Shown here one piece after another: positions 15,453 to 24,895 of a stretch of 64,000 nucleotides of DNA. The notes below the pieces were generated by a model. The model was not told the origin of the DNA and ran no database searches. It saw only the letters and a program-made list of their open reading frames with translations. The DNA is taken from assembly GCF_030167925.1 (NCBI RefSeq), contig NZ_JASKUT010000001.1, positions 1,488,001 through 1,552,000 of the forward strand. Direction: 5' to 3'. A program made the position numbers and the translations under genes. The stretch is from Paenibacillus silviterrae (GTDB taxonomy: Bacteria; Bacillota; Bacilli; Paenibacillales; NBRC-103111). Each line of letters begins with the position of its first letter. The stretch's first letter is position 1.

Positions 15453-17144
15453 CTAGTCAATCTCATAAACCATGCACTCATAAGGGCTCAATGACAAGCT
15501 TCCGTCCTCGCCGGGGATTGTCACATCACCATTACCGATGACATATTTGATTTCCTTGTAGTGCAATTCCTCCTTCACGTCGATCGTTTCCGTCTCGTGG
15601 AAAAAATTACAAATCACTACTAACGTCTTATCCATGTGCGATCTCTTGTAAATATACAACCGCGGATGAGACGCGAATAATAAATCGTAGCTTCCATAAA
15701 CGATAACGTCGCTGTATTCGCTATCCTTGCGTAGTTCGATCAGACGCTTGTAATAGTAAAATAGGGAGTCGGGATCCGCAATGGCTGTCTTCACATTGAT
15801 ATGTTTGTAGTTCGGATTCACTTTAAGCCACGGCGAGGATTGGGAAAAGCCCGCATGCTCTCCGTCATCCCACTGCATGGGAGTTCTCGCGTTGTCGCGG
15901 CCCTTCGCCCAAATTTTTTGCATCAGCTCTTCATGAGTATGGCCTTTTTGCAGATTCTCCTTATACATATTCAGTAATTCGATATCGTTGTAGTCCCCGA
16001 TCGATTCGAATTTGACGTTTGTCATGCCAATCTCTTCTCCCTGATAAATATAAGGAGTGCCCTGCATCAGATGAAGGCAGGTAGCGAGCATTTTTCCGCT
16101 TTTCACGCGGTACTTTTCATGATTCCCGAAGCGTGACACCGCGCGGGGTTGATCATGATTGGACCAATATAAGCTGTTCCATCCGATTCCATGCAGCCCT
16201 TTCTGCCACCTGCTCATAATTTCCTTGAATTCCAAAAATCGAAAAGGGCTGACCTCCCATTTGCCGGCTGGATAAGGACCCGCATCCACAGCCATGTGGT
16301 CAAATTGAAATACCATATCCAGCTCCTTCCGTGAAGGCTCGGTATACAGCCTGGCATTCTCAATCGTAACACCGCTTGTTTCACCGACGGTTACGATATC
16401 ATACGGCTCATACACCTGGTGAATTTCCTTCATGAACTCGTGGATGCGGGGGCCGTCCAGATAGTATCTTCTTCCGAGCGCATAGCTTCCTTCCTCCACA
16501 TCCGGCACATCCGGGAAATCCTGATGTTTCGACAGCTTACTAATCACATCAAAGCGGAAGCCCTTGACCCCTTTTTCCGCCCAATACCGGATCACCTGGT
16601 AAATCTCCTCGCGCATCTGCTGATTTTCCCAATTCAAGTCAGGCTGCTGCTTTGAGTACAGGTGAAGATAATATTCGCCGGTCAACGAATCGAATTCCCA
16701 TGCCGAACCGCTAAAGTAGGACGCCCAATTATTAGGCTCCCTGCCCTGCTTCGGCTCCCGCCATATGTACCAATCCCGCTTCGGGTTATCCTTGCTGCTT
16801 CTGGACTCCATAAACCACGGATGCTCGTCCGAGGTATGATTGATGACAAGATCCATCATCATCTTGATGCCGCGGCGATCCGCCTCCCGGATTAATTGCT
16901 CGAACTGTTCATTCGTCCCGAACTCAGGAGCGATTTCGTAGTAATCGGATATGTCGTACCCATTATCAGCCATGGGAGAGCGGTTCACAGGACATATCCA
17001 AATGATATCGATACCGAGCTCCTGCAGGTAATCCAATTTATCGGTAATTCCCTGGATATCGCCTGTACCGTCGTTGTTGGCATCATAGAAGCTTTTGGGA
17101 TAAATTTGATAGACAACGGATTTATGCCACCATTTCGGATCCAT
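15453..17144 (-). CDS. Alpha-glucosidase / oligo-1,6-glucosidase (GH13)
   Basis: This cytoplasmic enzyme of 563 residues hydrolyses terminal alpha-glucosidic bonds in small oligosaccharides. It starts MDPKWWHKSVVYQIYPKSF after GGAG at good spacing. GH13 blocks are present in order: DLVINHTSDEHPWF, GFRFDVISKLSKH (nucleophile Asp), VGETSGVT (acid/base Glu) and YWSNHDQPRAVSRFG (third catalytic Asp). QGEEIGMTNV follows. There is no signal peptide, so imported sugars are its substrates. It ends the sugar gene run and has its own terminator; a 182-base gap separates it from the dehydrogenase. The bond specificity (alpha-1,4 versus 1,6) is uncertain. Confidence 0.92.
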   Translation of the reverse strand: MDPKWWHKSVVYQIYPKSFYDANNDGTGDIQGITDKLDYLQELGIDIIWICPVNRSPMADNGYDISDYYEIAPEFGTNEQFEQLIREADRRGIKMMMDLVINHTSDEHPWFMESRSSKDNPKRDWYIWREPKQGREPNNWASYFSGSAWEFDSLTGEYYLHLYSKQQPDLNWENQQMREEIYQVIRYWAEKGVKGFRFDVISKLSKHQDFPDVPDVEEGSYALGRRYYLDGPRIHEFMKEIHQVYEPYDIVTVGETSGVTIENARLYTEPSRKELDMVFQFDHMAVDAGPYPAGKWEVSPFRFLEFKEIMSRWQKGLHGIGWNSLYWSNHDQPRAVSRFGNHEKYRVKSGKMLATCLHLMQGTPYIYQGEEIGMTNVKFESIGDYNDIELLNMYKENLQKGHTHEELMQKIWAKGRDNARTPMQWDDGEHAGFSQSSPWLKVNPNYKHINVKTAIADPDSLFYYYKRLIELRKDSEYSDVIVYGSYDLLFASHPRLYIYKRSHMDKTLVVICNFFHETETIDVKEELHYKEIKYVIGNGDVTIPGEDGSLSLSPYECMVYEID

Positions 17145-17326
17145 AGGTTCTCCATTCCTTTTAAGCAAATGTTAGGTTAGGTTCCCTATATCTTGTATCT
17201 TTTTCAGCGGGATCATACTCGACTGCAGGTGTTGTACAACGAAAAAAAGCCCACTATGATCATAGCAGGCCGAAATTCTTTGATGCATCCCTACGTCATG
17301 ACCGAAGGTAACGGTTACTACGAAGG

Positions 17327-18370
17327 TTATTGCTTCTGCTTTTTATGCACGAGAATGCGCTCCATCTCATCCGGGCTGCCTACGACCGGAGCATGGCCTG
17401 TGGCATACTCCAGCATGTCCCAGGAAAGGCGGGAGGCAACGACACTATCCCGAGGCGTCGGGAAGCCGACGTTCTCCTTCGTATCGAGTGACTGTGCGAA
17501 CTCGGAGCAGAGTACGTCGATATTTTTGCCGCCGTAGGGTCCGACCTTTCTTTCGGTTCGGTTCACACCGAAATATTCAACCGTTGCGTTGGTAAAATCA
17601 TGAGACATCCGGGCCAAGCCTAACGTACCCACCAGCTCGATGCCGGAATTGTTCGTCTTCGTTTGGGCCATTTGACCATAGGTAAAGCCTTGCGTGATGT
17701 CAAAGACGATTCCGTTGTGAAAGCTGCCGTGCACATGAACCCACCAGGGCTCCTTCCAGCCCCAGGTCCTGACACCCTGTGCGTCCCAGCGGTTGATCTC
17801 GCTGCCTGCATACCAGCGGGCCACATCGATATAATGCATGCCGCAGGTATGGAAAGGCGCCCCCTCAACCTCGAGCAGCTGACTCTCGGTCGGCATATCT
17901 CCCGGAGTCTGGTGGGAAATACGGATGACGGACAGCTGTCCGATTTCGCCGCTGCGGATAAAGTCCTGTATCTCCCGATGGTACCAGGCGCTGCGATTGA
18001 ATAAGTTGACGGCGACCATGAGCCCGCTTTGCTCGATTTCCTCAAGAAGCTTCTCTTCCTCCTGAATGCTGATTCCAAGAGGCTTCTCGGCAATGATATG
18101 CTTCCGGGCGGCGATCGCCTGACGGATCAGGTCCGGCCTGGCGTCCGCGTAAGTAAAGATTCCGACGACCTCAATTTCCGGATCGAGGAAAATATCGTCC
18201 GGACGGTGGGACGTTGTTACTCCCGGAAGCATACTGCTTGCCAAGGTGAGAGATTCCGGGTTGACATCACAAACCGTCACCACTTCATATTTCGGATTGC
18301 CGGCCAAATGCTTCAAATAAGAACGGCCCATTTTGCCAAGACCGATCAGCCCTATCTTGTATACCTTCAT
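17327..18370 (-). CDS. Gfo/Idh/MocA-family oxidoreductase
   Basis: This is a probable NAD(P)-dependent sugar dehydrogenase of 347 residues. It starts MKVYKIGLIGLGKMGRSYL after GGAGGAAAG. The Rossmann motif GLGKMG and the family lysine in EKPLGISIQEEEKLLEEI are visible; CGMHYIDVARWYAG supplies the expected His/Asp region. Its ATG overlaps the pectinesterase stop as ATGA, so the two are coupled. In a pectin locus it may oxidise or reduce a uronic acid or deoxy-sugar derivative, but the substrate cannot be read from sequence. Confidence 0.88.
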   Translation of the reverse strand: MKVYKIGLIGLGKMGRSYLKHLAGNPKYEVVTVCDVNPESLTLASSMLPGVTTSHRPDDIFLDPEIEVVGIFTYADARPDLIRQAIAARKHIIAEKPLGISIQEEEKLLEEIEQSGLMVAVNLFNRSAWYHREIQDFIRSGEIGQLSVIRISHQTPGDMPTESQLLEVEGAPFHTCGMHYIDVARWYAGSEINRWDAQGVRTWGWKEPWWVHVHGSFHNGIVFDITQGFTYGQMAQTKTNNSGIELVGTLGLARMSHDFTNATVEYFGVNRTERKVGPYGGKNIDVLCSEFAQSLDTKENVGFPTPRDSVVASRLSWDMLEYATGHAPVVGSPDEMERILVHKKQKQ

Positions 18371-19353
18371 ATGCTTTCCTCCGGACTCCATCCGTCTTGA
18401 CCGGCCAGTATATCGCGTACCGCATAGGCGCAGGCCTTCTCGGGAGTTAATTGATGTGACCAGTTCACTCTTGTATCGGTAGTGGCACCCGGTCCGGCAT
18501 TGTTATACTCGCAGTAACGGGTGGTCTGTTCACTTTCCGGCTTGTTCCAATTGTGCCAGCCTTCCGGATGAATATGCTCCCCCATCCAGCAATTGATAAA
18601 AGCGGTCTTCGCATGGATCCGCCAAGGTCGGCCCAGGTAAACCGAATGCTTCGGCGCATCCCCCGTCAGCTTGCACTGATGGAACACATACCCGTAGGAA
18701 AGTTGCTCCGGAGTGGATGCCGCAGTGATGTACCCGTGAATGGCGTGATCGGCGGAACGCTTCTTGGAAAAAATTTCACATCGGTCAAATACTGCTATAG
18801 CGGAGCCGAAAATGAAATCGACATCCCCTTCGATATAGCAATTTTTGTAGTACTGTCGTCCGTACACGCGAGGTGCTCCCTCCTTGGGTCCGCCGAAGGT
18901 GGAACGATCCATCGGTTGCTCGGGAAGCGGACCTGTAAACAACGTATCCTGATGACCCAGAAGCCGGCAGCCGTCAAATACAATCCGATCCCCGTCAACA
19001 TAAGCGGCTACGGCTTGACCTACGAGGTCCCCGCTTCCTGACGTATTGGCGATGGTCAGATTTTTCGCGGTGAAATCATTCGCCCCGATCAATACGGAGT
19101 ACGAGTTGAAGGTATTGTATAGCTCACCGCTCGGGTAGGCTTTCTTCGCATAATCGTCAAAGGCAATGACAGTTGACTCTGCGCTTTCGCCAAGCAGTGT
19201 AATACCGGGCTTTTCGATGTGCAGCTTCTCTCGATACTCCCCGTTTTTAATATAAATCAGGATCGGCTCCTTCGAATGGTCCGGGGCATGATCGATAGCC
19301 TCCTGAATTCGGGTATAATCTCCTGTTCCGTCTTGCGCCACAATGATTTGCAT
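18367..19353 (-). CDS. Pectinesterase-family protein, cytoplasmic
   Basis: This is a carbohydrate esterase of family CE8, 328 residues, that removes methyl esters from galacturonate units. Diagnostic segments are LVGQAVAAYVDGDR, GHQDTLFTGP (catalytic Asp), EGDVDFIFGSA (second Asp) and VYLGRPWRIHA (Arg). The protein starts directly with MQIIVAQDGTGDYTRIQ and has no signal peptide, unlike most secreted pectinesterases, so it should act on imported oligogalacturonides. The ribosome site is GGAGGAGAGG. It overlaps the downstream dehydrogenase and follows an LplA-type binding protein by 66 bases. Confidence 0.93.
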   Translation of the reverse strand: MQIIVAQDGTGDYTRIQEAIDHAPDHSKEPILIYIKNGEYREKLHIEKPGITLLGESAESTVIAFDDYAKKAYPSGELYNTFNSYSVLIGANDFTAKNLTIANTSGSGDLVGQAVAAYVDGDRIVFDGCRLLGHQDTLFTGPLPEQPMDRSTFGGPKEGAPRVYGRQYYKNCYIEGDVDFIFGSAIAVFDRCEIFSKKRSADHAIHGYITAASTPEQLSYGYVFHQCKLTGDAPKHSVYLGRPWRIHAKTAFINCWMGEHIHPEGWHNWNKPESEQTTRYCEYNNAGPGATTDTRVNWSHQLTPEKACAYAVRDILAGQDGWSPEESI

Positions 19354-19419
19354 ATTCGATGCCTCTCCTCCATATACAGAAGACTGTCAGACAAGTATGT
19401 CTAAGGTCTTTCCTGCTGA

Positions 19420-20925
19420 TTACTTCTTAGCCGCTTGGTACGATAAGGTAAATTCCTTCAAGATTTCATTGCCGCCTTCCGCCTTCCAGCGTTCCACTTC
19501 TTTACGAAAGCCTGCTTCGTCCATGCGACCCAGGATGAACATGTACGTGGCGTCCTTGATCCATTCCTGCAGACGAGCGCCCTTCTCGATATACGTTTTG
19601 GAATCGAGTGACAACGTCGGATCATGGATAAGGTATTTACCGTTATCGATTGTCAATTGCTCCGCTTTCTGCTTCACTGGCAGCTCATGATAGAACACCA
19701 GGCTGCTGATTGTGCTCGGCCCCCCGATCTGCAGGGATTGATATGGCTTGACTTCCTTGTCCGTCAGCTTCACATCCTGAACCGGCGCCACCTTGCCGTC
19801 CTTCATCGTATAGTGCTCGCCCTCCAGACCGCTGTAGATCAGCAGCCCGAGCTCGGGGGTCATCAGCTTGTCGAAAAAGGACAGCAGGCTTCTCAGCTCC
19901 GCCTCCGTTTTGACTGCTGATTTCGGGAACAGCACGGCATTGCCGAAGCCTGGTACCCCCCAGATGCCGTAGCCCTTCGGCCCGCCTTGAATAACATTTT
20001 GCACGTCCAACTCGATTCTCGGGTTAACCTCCGTCATCTTCTTTTGCAGGCTGACCACGTCGCCCATCGAACCGATGTACATGCCGGCTTTGCCGGAAAT
20101 CAACAGGTTTTGCTGATCGTTCTTGGAGGTGACAGGGAAATCCTGGTTCATCAAGCCCTCTTGATGCAGCTTTTTGAAAAATTTCATCGTTTCCATATAG
20201 GCGGGATCCATAAAATCGGCAACGATGCTGCCGCCGCTTACCGCAAATTGATTCGGCGTACCGAACCACGACGCTACCGTTTTGAAGGCGCCGTAGACAA
20301 GATCGTTCCGATCGGCAAGCCCGATGGTATCATGGAGGCCGTTTTGATCCGGGTCCTTCTCTTTGAAGGCCTTCATCATGTTATATACGTCGTCAATCGT
20401 CTTGGGAGCCGTTAAGCCGAGACGGTCCGCCCAGTCCTTCCGGTAAATAATACCCGAGCGAGCTGTCGGCGTTTCTTTATAAATCGCGTAGATTTTGCCG
20501 TCAACAGCTGTATTGGACAACACTTGCGGGTCCAGCCTTTGCAAGTTCGGATAATCCTTTAGATAAGGCCCGATTTCCCAGAATTGATCATTTCGAATGG
20601 CATCCTTGAACAGAAGCAGCGAGGTCTGATTTTTTAGAAAGGTTGCCTTTGGAAGCGTACCTGTGGCAAACGCGGCATTCAGCTTCTCTTCATAGCTGTC
20701 GTCCGGCACCCACTGGATCTCCAGCCTTGTCCCCGTTTTCTCTTCAAGCAGCTTTTCGATGCGATCGGACGGCACTTCGGTAGTAAACAAATTCGCCATC
20801 ATGGTAATGACTTGAGTATCTGCCGGACCGCTTACCGCAGCGTTTTTACCTTGACAGCCAACAGCAAGGAAAGCCATAAGCGCAGCGCCCGCGATGATCC
20901 CTACCGCTTTCTTTCTCCGACTCAT
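19420..20925 (-). CDS. LplA-type solute-binding lipoprotein, orphan
   Basis: This lipoprotein of 501 residues has the lipobox LAVGCQG. Family marks are WVPDDSYEEKLNAAFATG, IIYRKDWADRLGLTAPKTID and DPDQNGLHDTIGLADRND, the calcium-like loop common in LplA/YtcQ proteins. It is most like the product at 28764: both have EAELRSLL/EAELRKVL, LEGEHY/LEGRHY and a matching C-terminal segment. It lies in the operon with pectinesterase and isomerase, but no permease is adjacent. The likely ligand is a pectin or rhamnogalacturonan oligosaccharide. Confidence 0.86.
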   Translation of the reverse strand: MSRRKKAVGIIAGAALMAFLAVGCQGKNAAVSGPADTQVITMMANLFTTEVPSDRIEKLLEEKTGTRLEIQWVPDDSYEEKLNAAFATGTLPKATFLKNQTSLLLFKDAIRNDQFWEIGPYLKDYPNLQRLDPQVLSNTAVDGKIYAIYKETPTARSGIIYRKDWADRLGLTAPKTIDDVYNMMKAFKEKDPDQNGLHDTIGLADRNDLVYGAFKTVASWFGTPNQFAVSGGSIVADFMDPAYMETMKFFKKLHQEGLMNQDFPVTSKNDQQNLLISGKAGMYIGSMGDVVSLQKKMTEVNPRIELDVQNVIQGGPKGYGIWGVPGFGNAVLFPKSAVKTEAELRSLLSFFDKLMTPELGLLIYSGLEGEHYTMKDGKVAPVQDVKLTDKEVKPYQSLQIGGPSTISSLVFYHELPVKQKAEQLTIDNGKYLIHDPTLSLDSKTYIEKGARLQEWIKDATYMFILGRMDEAGFRKEVERWKAEGGNEILKEFTLSYQAAKK

Positions 20926-21124
20926 CGATTACAGCCCCCACTCTCCTCGATTTACAAAGTTGAGGATAAACCAATATCAGGCATTTGTATATAATCCGAT
21001 GATTGGTTGAATGCCGAGCTTTACAGAGAAAAGGGCCTACGGCAATAGCACCGAATAGGATGATTATCGGTGTTATCGCTGTAAACCCTTCCTTAATGAA
21101 GGTAATAATCAGGGAATTGATTTC

Positions 21125-21976
21125 CTACAGCTTGACTTCATTCCATGTTTTGGTGAAGAAATCAAGTGAAGCAGGAAGGTGCTCTTCCGTGACGCCCTCC
21201 AGTGTAATATCGATATGAGGCTTGTACTGGCGGACCAGCTGGAGGAACAACGGGTAGTTGAGCAACCCGGTTCCGAGGCCTGTATATTCGAACCGGCCCT
21301 TCTCGTTTTCCTTGATATCTTTGGCATGAATTAATACGGTACGGGCGGCAAGCGCCTCGAACGCTTCCTTCATTACCTCGTCCTGCCTTACAATATTGTC
21401 CGTATCCATAAGGTTACACGGATCGATCAATACGCCCAGGTTCGGAGACGGAACCTCCTCCAGCATACGCAGCATGCCTTCCGTAGAATGAATGACCAGC
21501 GACGTCGCCGGCTCGATGGCCGCAATCACCCCGTATTTCTCCGCTTGCTCCGCAAGCTCCTCTACGGTTTCCCGCAGAATCGCCCAGGCTTTTTCCTTAT
21601 AGTCATTCGGGTAGTCCTTCAGGTATGTATCTAATCGACCTGTCTCCGTTGCAACCAGTGATGTGCCGAAATCGCGAGCATAGCGAAGGTGCTCCTTAAA
21701 GCGGTCGATTTCGTACCGGCGCTCCGCCTTATCCGGGTTGATCGGATTAATGTAACAGCCCAGAACGGCCACCCGAACCCCTTGCTTGCCGAATGTCTCC
21801 GCAACATGATTGGCGTAGCCAGGACTTAGCTTGCCAAGACCGCTGTCCATATCGGCGATCGCCTTCGCTAACGCCAGCTGAATCGAACGAAAGCCGAAGG
21901 AGCCGACCTTTGCGGCCATTTGCTCCAAGGGGAGCTTGCCAAAATCATGAGCGCGAATTCCTAATTTCAAAGTCAT
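21125..21976 (-). CDS. Sugar phosphate isomerase/epimerase-like TIM barrel
   Basis: This is a cytoplasmic protein of 283 residues of the xylose-isomerase-like/AP-endonuclease-2 superfamily. Visible metal-site strands are VIAAIEPATS (Glu), GVLIDPCNLMD (Asp), TVLIHAKDIKEN (His) and IDITLEGVTEEH (Glu). The ribosome site is AGGAGG. It follows the YetA-like gene by 31 bases and shares its promoter. Members act as isomerases, epimerases or keto-sugar enzymes; the substrate here is probably a product of rhamnogalacturonan breakdown, by context only. Confidence 0.87.
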   Translation of the reverse strand: MTLKLGIRAHDFGKLPLEQMAAKVGSFGFRSIQLALAKAIADMDSGLGKLSPGYANHVAETFGKQGVRVAVLGCYINPINPDKAERRYEIDRFKEHLRYARDFGTSLVATETGRLDTYLKDYPNDYKEKAWAILRETVEELAEQAEKYGVIAAIEPATSLVIHSTEGMLRMLEEVPSPNLGVLIDPCNLMDTDNIVRQDEVMKEAFEALAARTVLIHAKDIKENEKGRFEYTGLGTGLLNYPLFLQLVRQYKPHIDITLEGVTEEHLPASLDFFTKTWNEVKL

Positions 21977-22007
21977 GCGAATGTCCTCCTAATCTATAAT
22001 GAAGCTC

Positions 22008-24596
22008 CTATACTATTTCGTCCCCCGGTAAGTAATTTCCTATCAGCTCGAGGCAAATAATCACATTCAGCGACCACTGTGCCGCCGTATTCGTCGACAT
22101 CCAAGGAATTTCGCGGACCGGAGTGGCATATTCCCAAGGGTCCGGCGTTTTCGTTTCCATAGGAAACTTCAGCTGCCAATGCGTATTTTCCCCGAGCAGC
22201 AGCTGCCATGCCAAGTCCGCAAGCTCCTTATCCTGCTTCTTGGCAGCCGCGAATGCGACGAGCGGGCTCGAGAGCATTGGGATGCCCCAGTCCTTCCCTA
22301 CAATCTCACCATTGGTCCGGCGGGCCTTCTCCTCCTTCGGGAGATTATAAAATTCGCCGAACTCGACCACCATGTCCTCCCACTCCGGATCCTTGAGGAG
22401 ATGAACCATTTCCATCCATACCTGGGCGCCGCCCATGCTCATCATCAATTGATGGCCTGAATTCTCGTTGCCCATGAAGAGCAGGTCGCCGGTTTTGGCG
22501 TTATAGCCGAAGGTCGGGCCGGTCAGAAGCCGATACGGCATGGACTTCAGGCATTCGATCCCTTTTACCATTTTATCACGGTAACGGGTATCCTCATAGC
22601 GCTCCCATCGGGTGGACCAATTGGAGCAGAACGCCGCCCAGTCGGGACCGGAACGAACGTGGGTCGGGAATTCGTCCTTCGGAAAATAATAGCGCATCGG
22701 GTCCAGATGCTCCACCGAGTAATCGGCGTCCTTCACCTCGTCCATCACATCGCCGATCCGTTCGTCAGCCGTCAAATAATAGTACATCCGGTGTAGTCCG
22801 GCCATGGCAATCCGGGCCTCCTTGCAGCCGCAGCCCCAATGCAGGACATTATGTCTGGAGCCAAGACCGGCATATTCACCGGCATGATATACGTCCGTTT
22901 CACTTGTATGGCGTGTCATCGCTTCCGCTAAACGGAAGAAGTCCTCCTTGCCCGTACGAAGGAATACGTACCAAAGCCAATAGTTCGTGGCCAGCTCCGT
23001 ATTTTGCCAAGCGCAGCCGCCGATATCGTATTTCCAGGTGTGCCGTACAGGATCGTAGCTGTGCATCACATCCCCGTAGTCCCAGAAGCCATACCAGCTG
23101 CGCCGCTCCACCTCATCTTGATAGAAGCGGACGACCTCCTCCAGCCCCTCCTCCAAATACGCTTTAAGCGGTGTACTGCGATCCGGCAGGCTCCATGGAC
23201 CGAACACATAGGTGCTTTGATAGCGCTCCGGCGAACAAACGAGCAGCGAGGGAGATTCGTTTTCCTCCACGATTGATTCGAGCATCTGCGGCTCCGGGGT
23301 ACTCTCGAAGCACCAAAGGGAAAGCTCATTGGTATTGCCGACACCGTACGGCGTGCTCCGCATTTCGTGAGCGCCCTCATAAGCCGACTCCACGTGCGTT
23401 TCCGTGTCATAGTGCCGCAAGTCCATCGCTTCGGCGTCCGGTGACCACAGCCAAGCCGTGAGCTCCGCCTCGTCCTTCGACAGGCGGGAAGCTTCCATGG
23501 ACGAAGGGTATTTTCTCCAGAAGTGGCGCATCGTTACGGCCATCCCACCGCTTTCGCTTCCCACGTAGCCAAGGCCGCCGGCCCTGCGCCCGTTCACTGC
23601 CTTGATCCAGCTGCAGCCCTCCTTCGTCCGCTTGGAGACCGCATAGGAGTCCGCCGACAGCTGGGTCAGCTTGAAGCCGTCCCATACCGCCGAATCGTCC
23701 AAAATGCCCAGAAATTTGGCATCTTCATCGCTATCGAAGGAAACGGGAATGCCTCTCATTTGCTGTTTGTACAGCTCCTCCACCTTCTCGCTCAGCCGCC
23801 AGTTCATAAGTCCCTTCGGTGATTCGATAAAAAAGCCCGTATCGCCGGCAAACCGGACATACCGGTTATACAACGGTCCCTTCATCGGCACTCGGAAGGC
23901 AAGGCCAAGTCCTTTCACATAATCTTGATGCGGATTCCCGTCATATACAAAGGTATGGACGATTTTGACTTCAGGATGATTCGCAAACAAATAGAAGCGC
24001 AGTGTGAACGGAAGCCATTCCCTCGTTCCTCCGGATAAGCGGTGGCGTCCGGTCACCTTCACAACCGCTCGAATCGGTCCGTCCTGTTCTATCTCAACGG
24101 AAGCCAGGCTGCTTTGAAACGGGATGCTCTTCCGCACTTCAAAGCCTCCCGTTTCGCTGCGTTCCTCCCGAAAGCCGACCAGCCGGCCCCCGGAGCAAAT
24201 GACCTGCCCCCCCATCACCATTTCGCGAATCAGCTCCGTACCTCTTTTATGAAAACGGCACACCATACTTCCTGTATCAACCTCGATATACTCCGGATGG
24301 TCAACCGTCCTCAATCGTTTCTCCGCTATTGCAGGTTTTCCTTTGGTAAGGGTATAACCCTCCGCACCTTGTCCCTCCAGAACAGCGGCATGGGCTGTCC
24401 ACTTAATGCTGCCGTCAGGCCAATAGGCGGTTGGCCAGCTTTGAACGGGTATGGAGGCGCCGCTACTCGGATTATGTAAAGATAATTCCTCTTCTCTGAG
24501 TAACGAACCTTCCGCCCAAGGGACACCCCAAGTGGCAGCCGCGGACAAAGCCGGACGCTTCAACCAGTGCATCGGAACCGCTTCCTTAGAACTCAT
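22008..24596 (-). CDS. YetA/PcRGLX-like exo-rhamnogalacturonan lyase family protein (PL26-type)
   Basis: This is a large protein of 862 residues, close in length to B. subtilis YetA. Its pattern matches the PcRGLX/YetA family: an N-terminal beta region (PALSAAATWGVPWAEG, PVQSWPTAYWPDGSIKWTAH), a middle beta region (WLWSPDAEAMDLRHYDTETH), and an alpha/alpha barrel with GDVMHSYDPVRHTWKYDIGG and GLGSRHNVLHWGCGCKEARIA. Fungal members release unsaturated disaccharides from rhamnogalacturonan chain ends. There is no signal peptide, so it acts inside the cell. The start is the ATG 8 bases after AAGGAGG. It leads the operon and has a good promoter. Confidence 0.82.
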   Translation of the reverse strand: MSSKEAVPMHWLKRPALSAAATWGVPWAEGSLLREEELSLHNPSSGASIPVQSWPTAYWPDGSIKWTAHAAVLEGQGAEGYTLTKGKPAIAEKRLRTVDHPEYIEVDTGSMVCRFHKRGTELIREMVMGGQVICSGGRLVGFREERSETGGFEVRKSIPFQSSLASVEIEQDGPIRAVVKVTGRHRLSGGTREWLPFTLRFYLFANHPEVKIVHTFVYDGNPHQDYVKGLGLAFRVPMKGPLYNRYVRFAGDTGFFIESPKGLMNWRLSEKVEELYKQQMRGIPVSFDSDEDAKFLGILDDSAVWDGFKLTQLSADSYAVSKRTKEGCSWIKAVNGRRAGGLGYVGSESGGMAVTMRHFWRKYPSSMEASRLSKDEAELTAWLWSPDAEAMDLRHYDTETHVESAYEGAHEMRSTPYGVGNTNELSLWCFESTPEPQMLESIVEENESPSLLVCSPERYQSTYVFGPWSLPDRSTPLKAYLEEGLEEVVRFYQDEVERRSWYGFWDYGDVMHSYDPVRHTWKYDIGGCAWQNTELATNYWLWYVFLRTGKEDFFRLAEAMTRHTSETDVYHAGEYAGLGSRHNVLHWGCGCKEARIAMAGLHRMYYYLTADERIGDVMDEVKDADYSVEHLDPMRYYFPKDEFPTHVRSGPDWAAFCSNWSTRWERYEDTRYRDKMVKGIECLKSMPYRLLTGPTFGYNAKTGDLLFMGNENSGHQLMMSMGGAQVWMEMVHLLKDPEWEDMVVEFGEFYNLPKEEKARRTNGEIVGKDWGIPMLSSPLVAFAAAKKQDKELADLAWQLLLGENTHWQLKFPMETKTPDPWEYATPVREIPWMSTNTAAQWSLNVIICLELIGNYLPGDEIV

Positions 24597-24624
24597 ATGC
24601 ATTTCCTCCTTGTGAACCCATCTT

Positions 24625-24760
24625 GATTGACAACTTTGTTGAAATCACCCTCCCACTATAGTGACGAGCCGCCTTTCCGTCAATTGCACATTTTTGATCG
24701 GCACTGATTTGGGAGAAAGATCCGTTGGATTGCACTTTTTTGTACGGATAGTTGTCAATC
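24625..24760. repeat. Perfect 11-bp inverted repeat pair in divergent promoter region
   Basis: GATTGACAACT at 24625-24635 recurs as its reverse complement AGTTGTCAATC at 24750-24760. With one more shared flanking base the motif reads TGATTGACAACTW. The pair brackets the divergent promoters of the YetA-like gene and the binding-protein gene, so it may be a regulator's operator. The gap 24603-24895 holds no gene. Confidence 0.5.
24655..24683 (-). promoter_or_regulatory. SigA-type promoter of the YetA-like operon
   Basis: On the minus strand TTGACG (24678-24683) and TATAGT (24655-24660) are separated by exactly 17 bases, 59 bases before the start codon. One copy of the 11-bp repeat lies in the 5' untranslated region. 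Confidence 0.75.
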
Positions 24761-24895
24761 ATGAGCTGTGATTGCATTGCGGATTTTTTTGATTTTGACC
24801 AGGCAGTCTCCAATCAAATATGTCCGATTGAACAACGCCTTCCCGGAAGAGTATGTTGAATGCAAGTACTTTCATTACTTTCAAGGAGGATTACA

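Noticed and set aside
17249..17271. Imperfect palindrome around CTATGATCATAG
   Set aside because: The outer arms pair only by three bases across mismatches; without a T-run it is not convincing as a terminator or operator.
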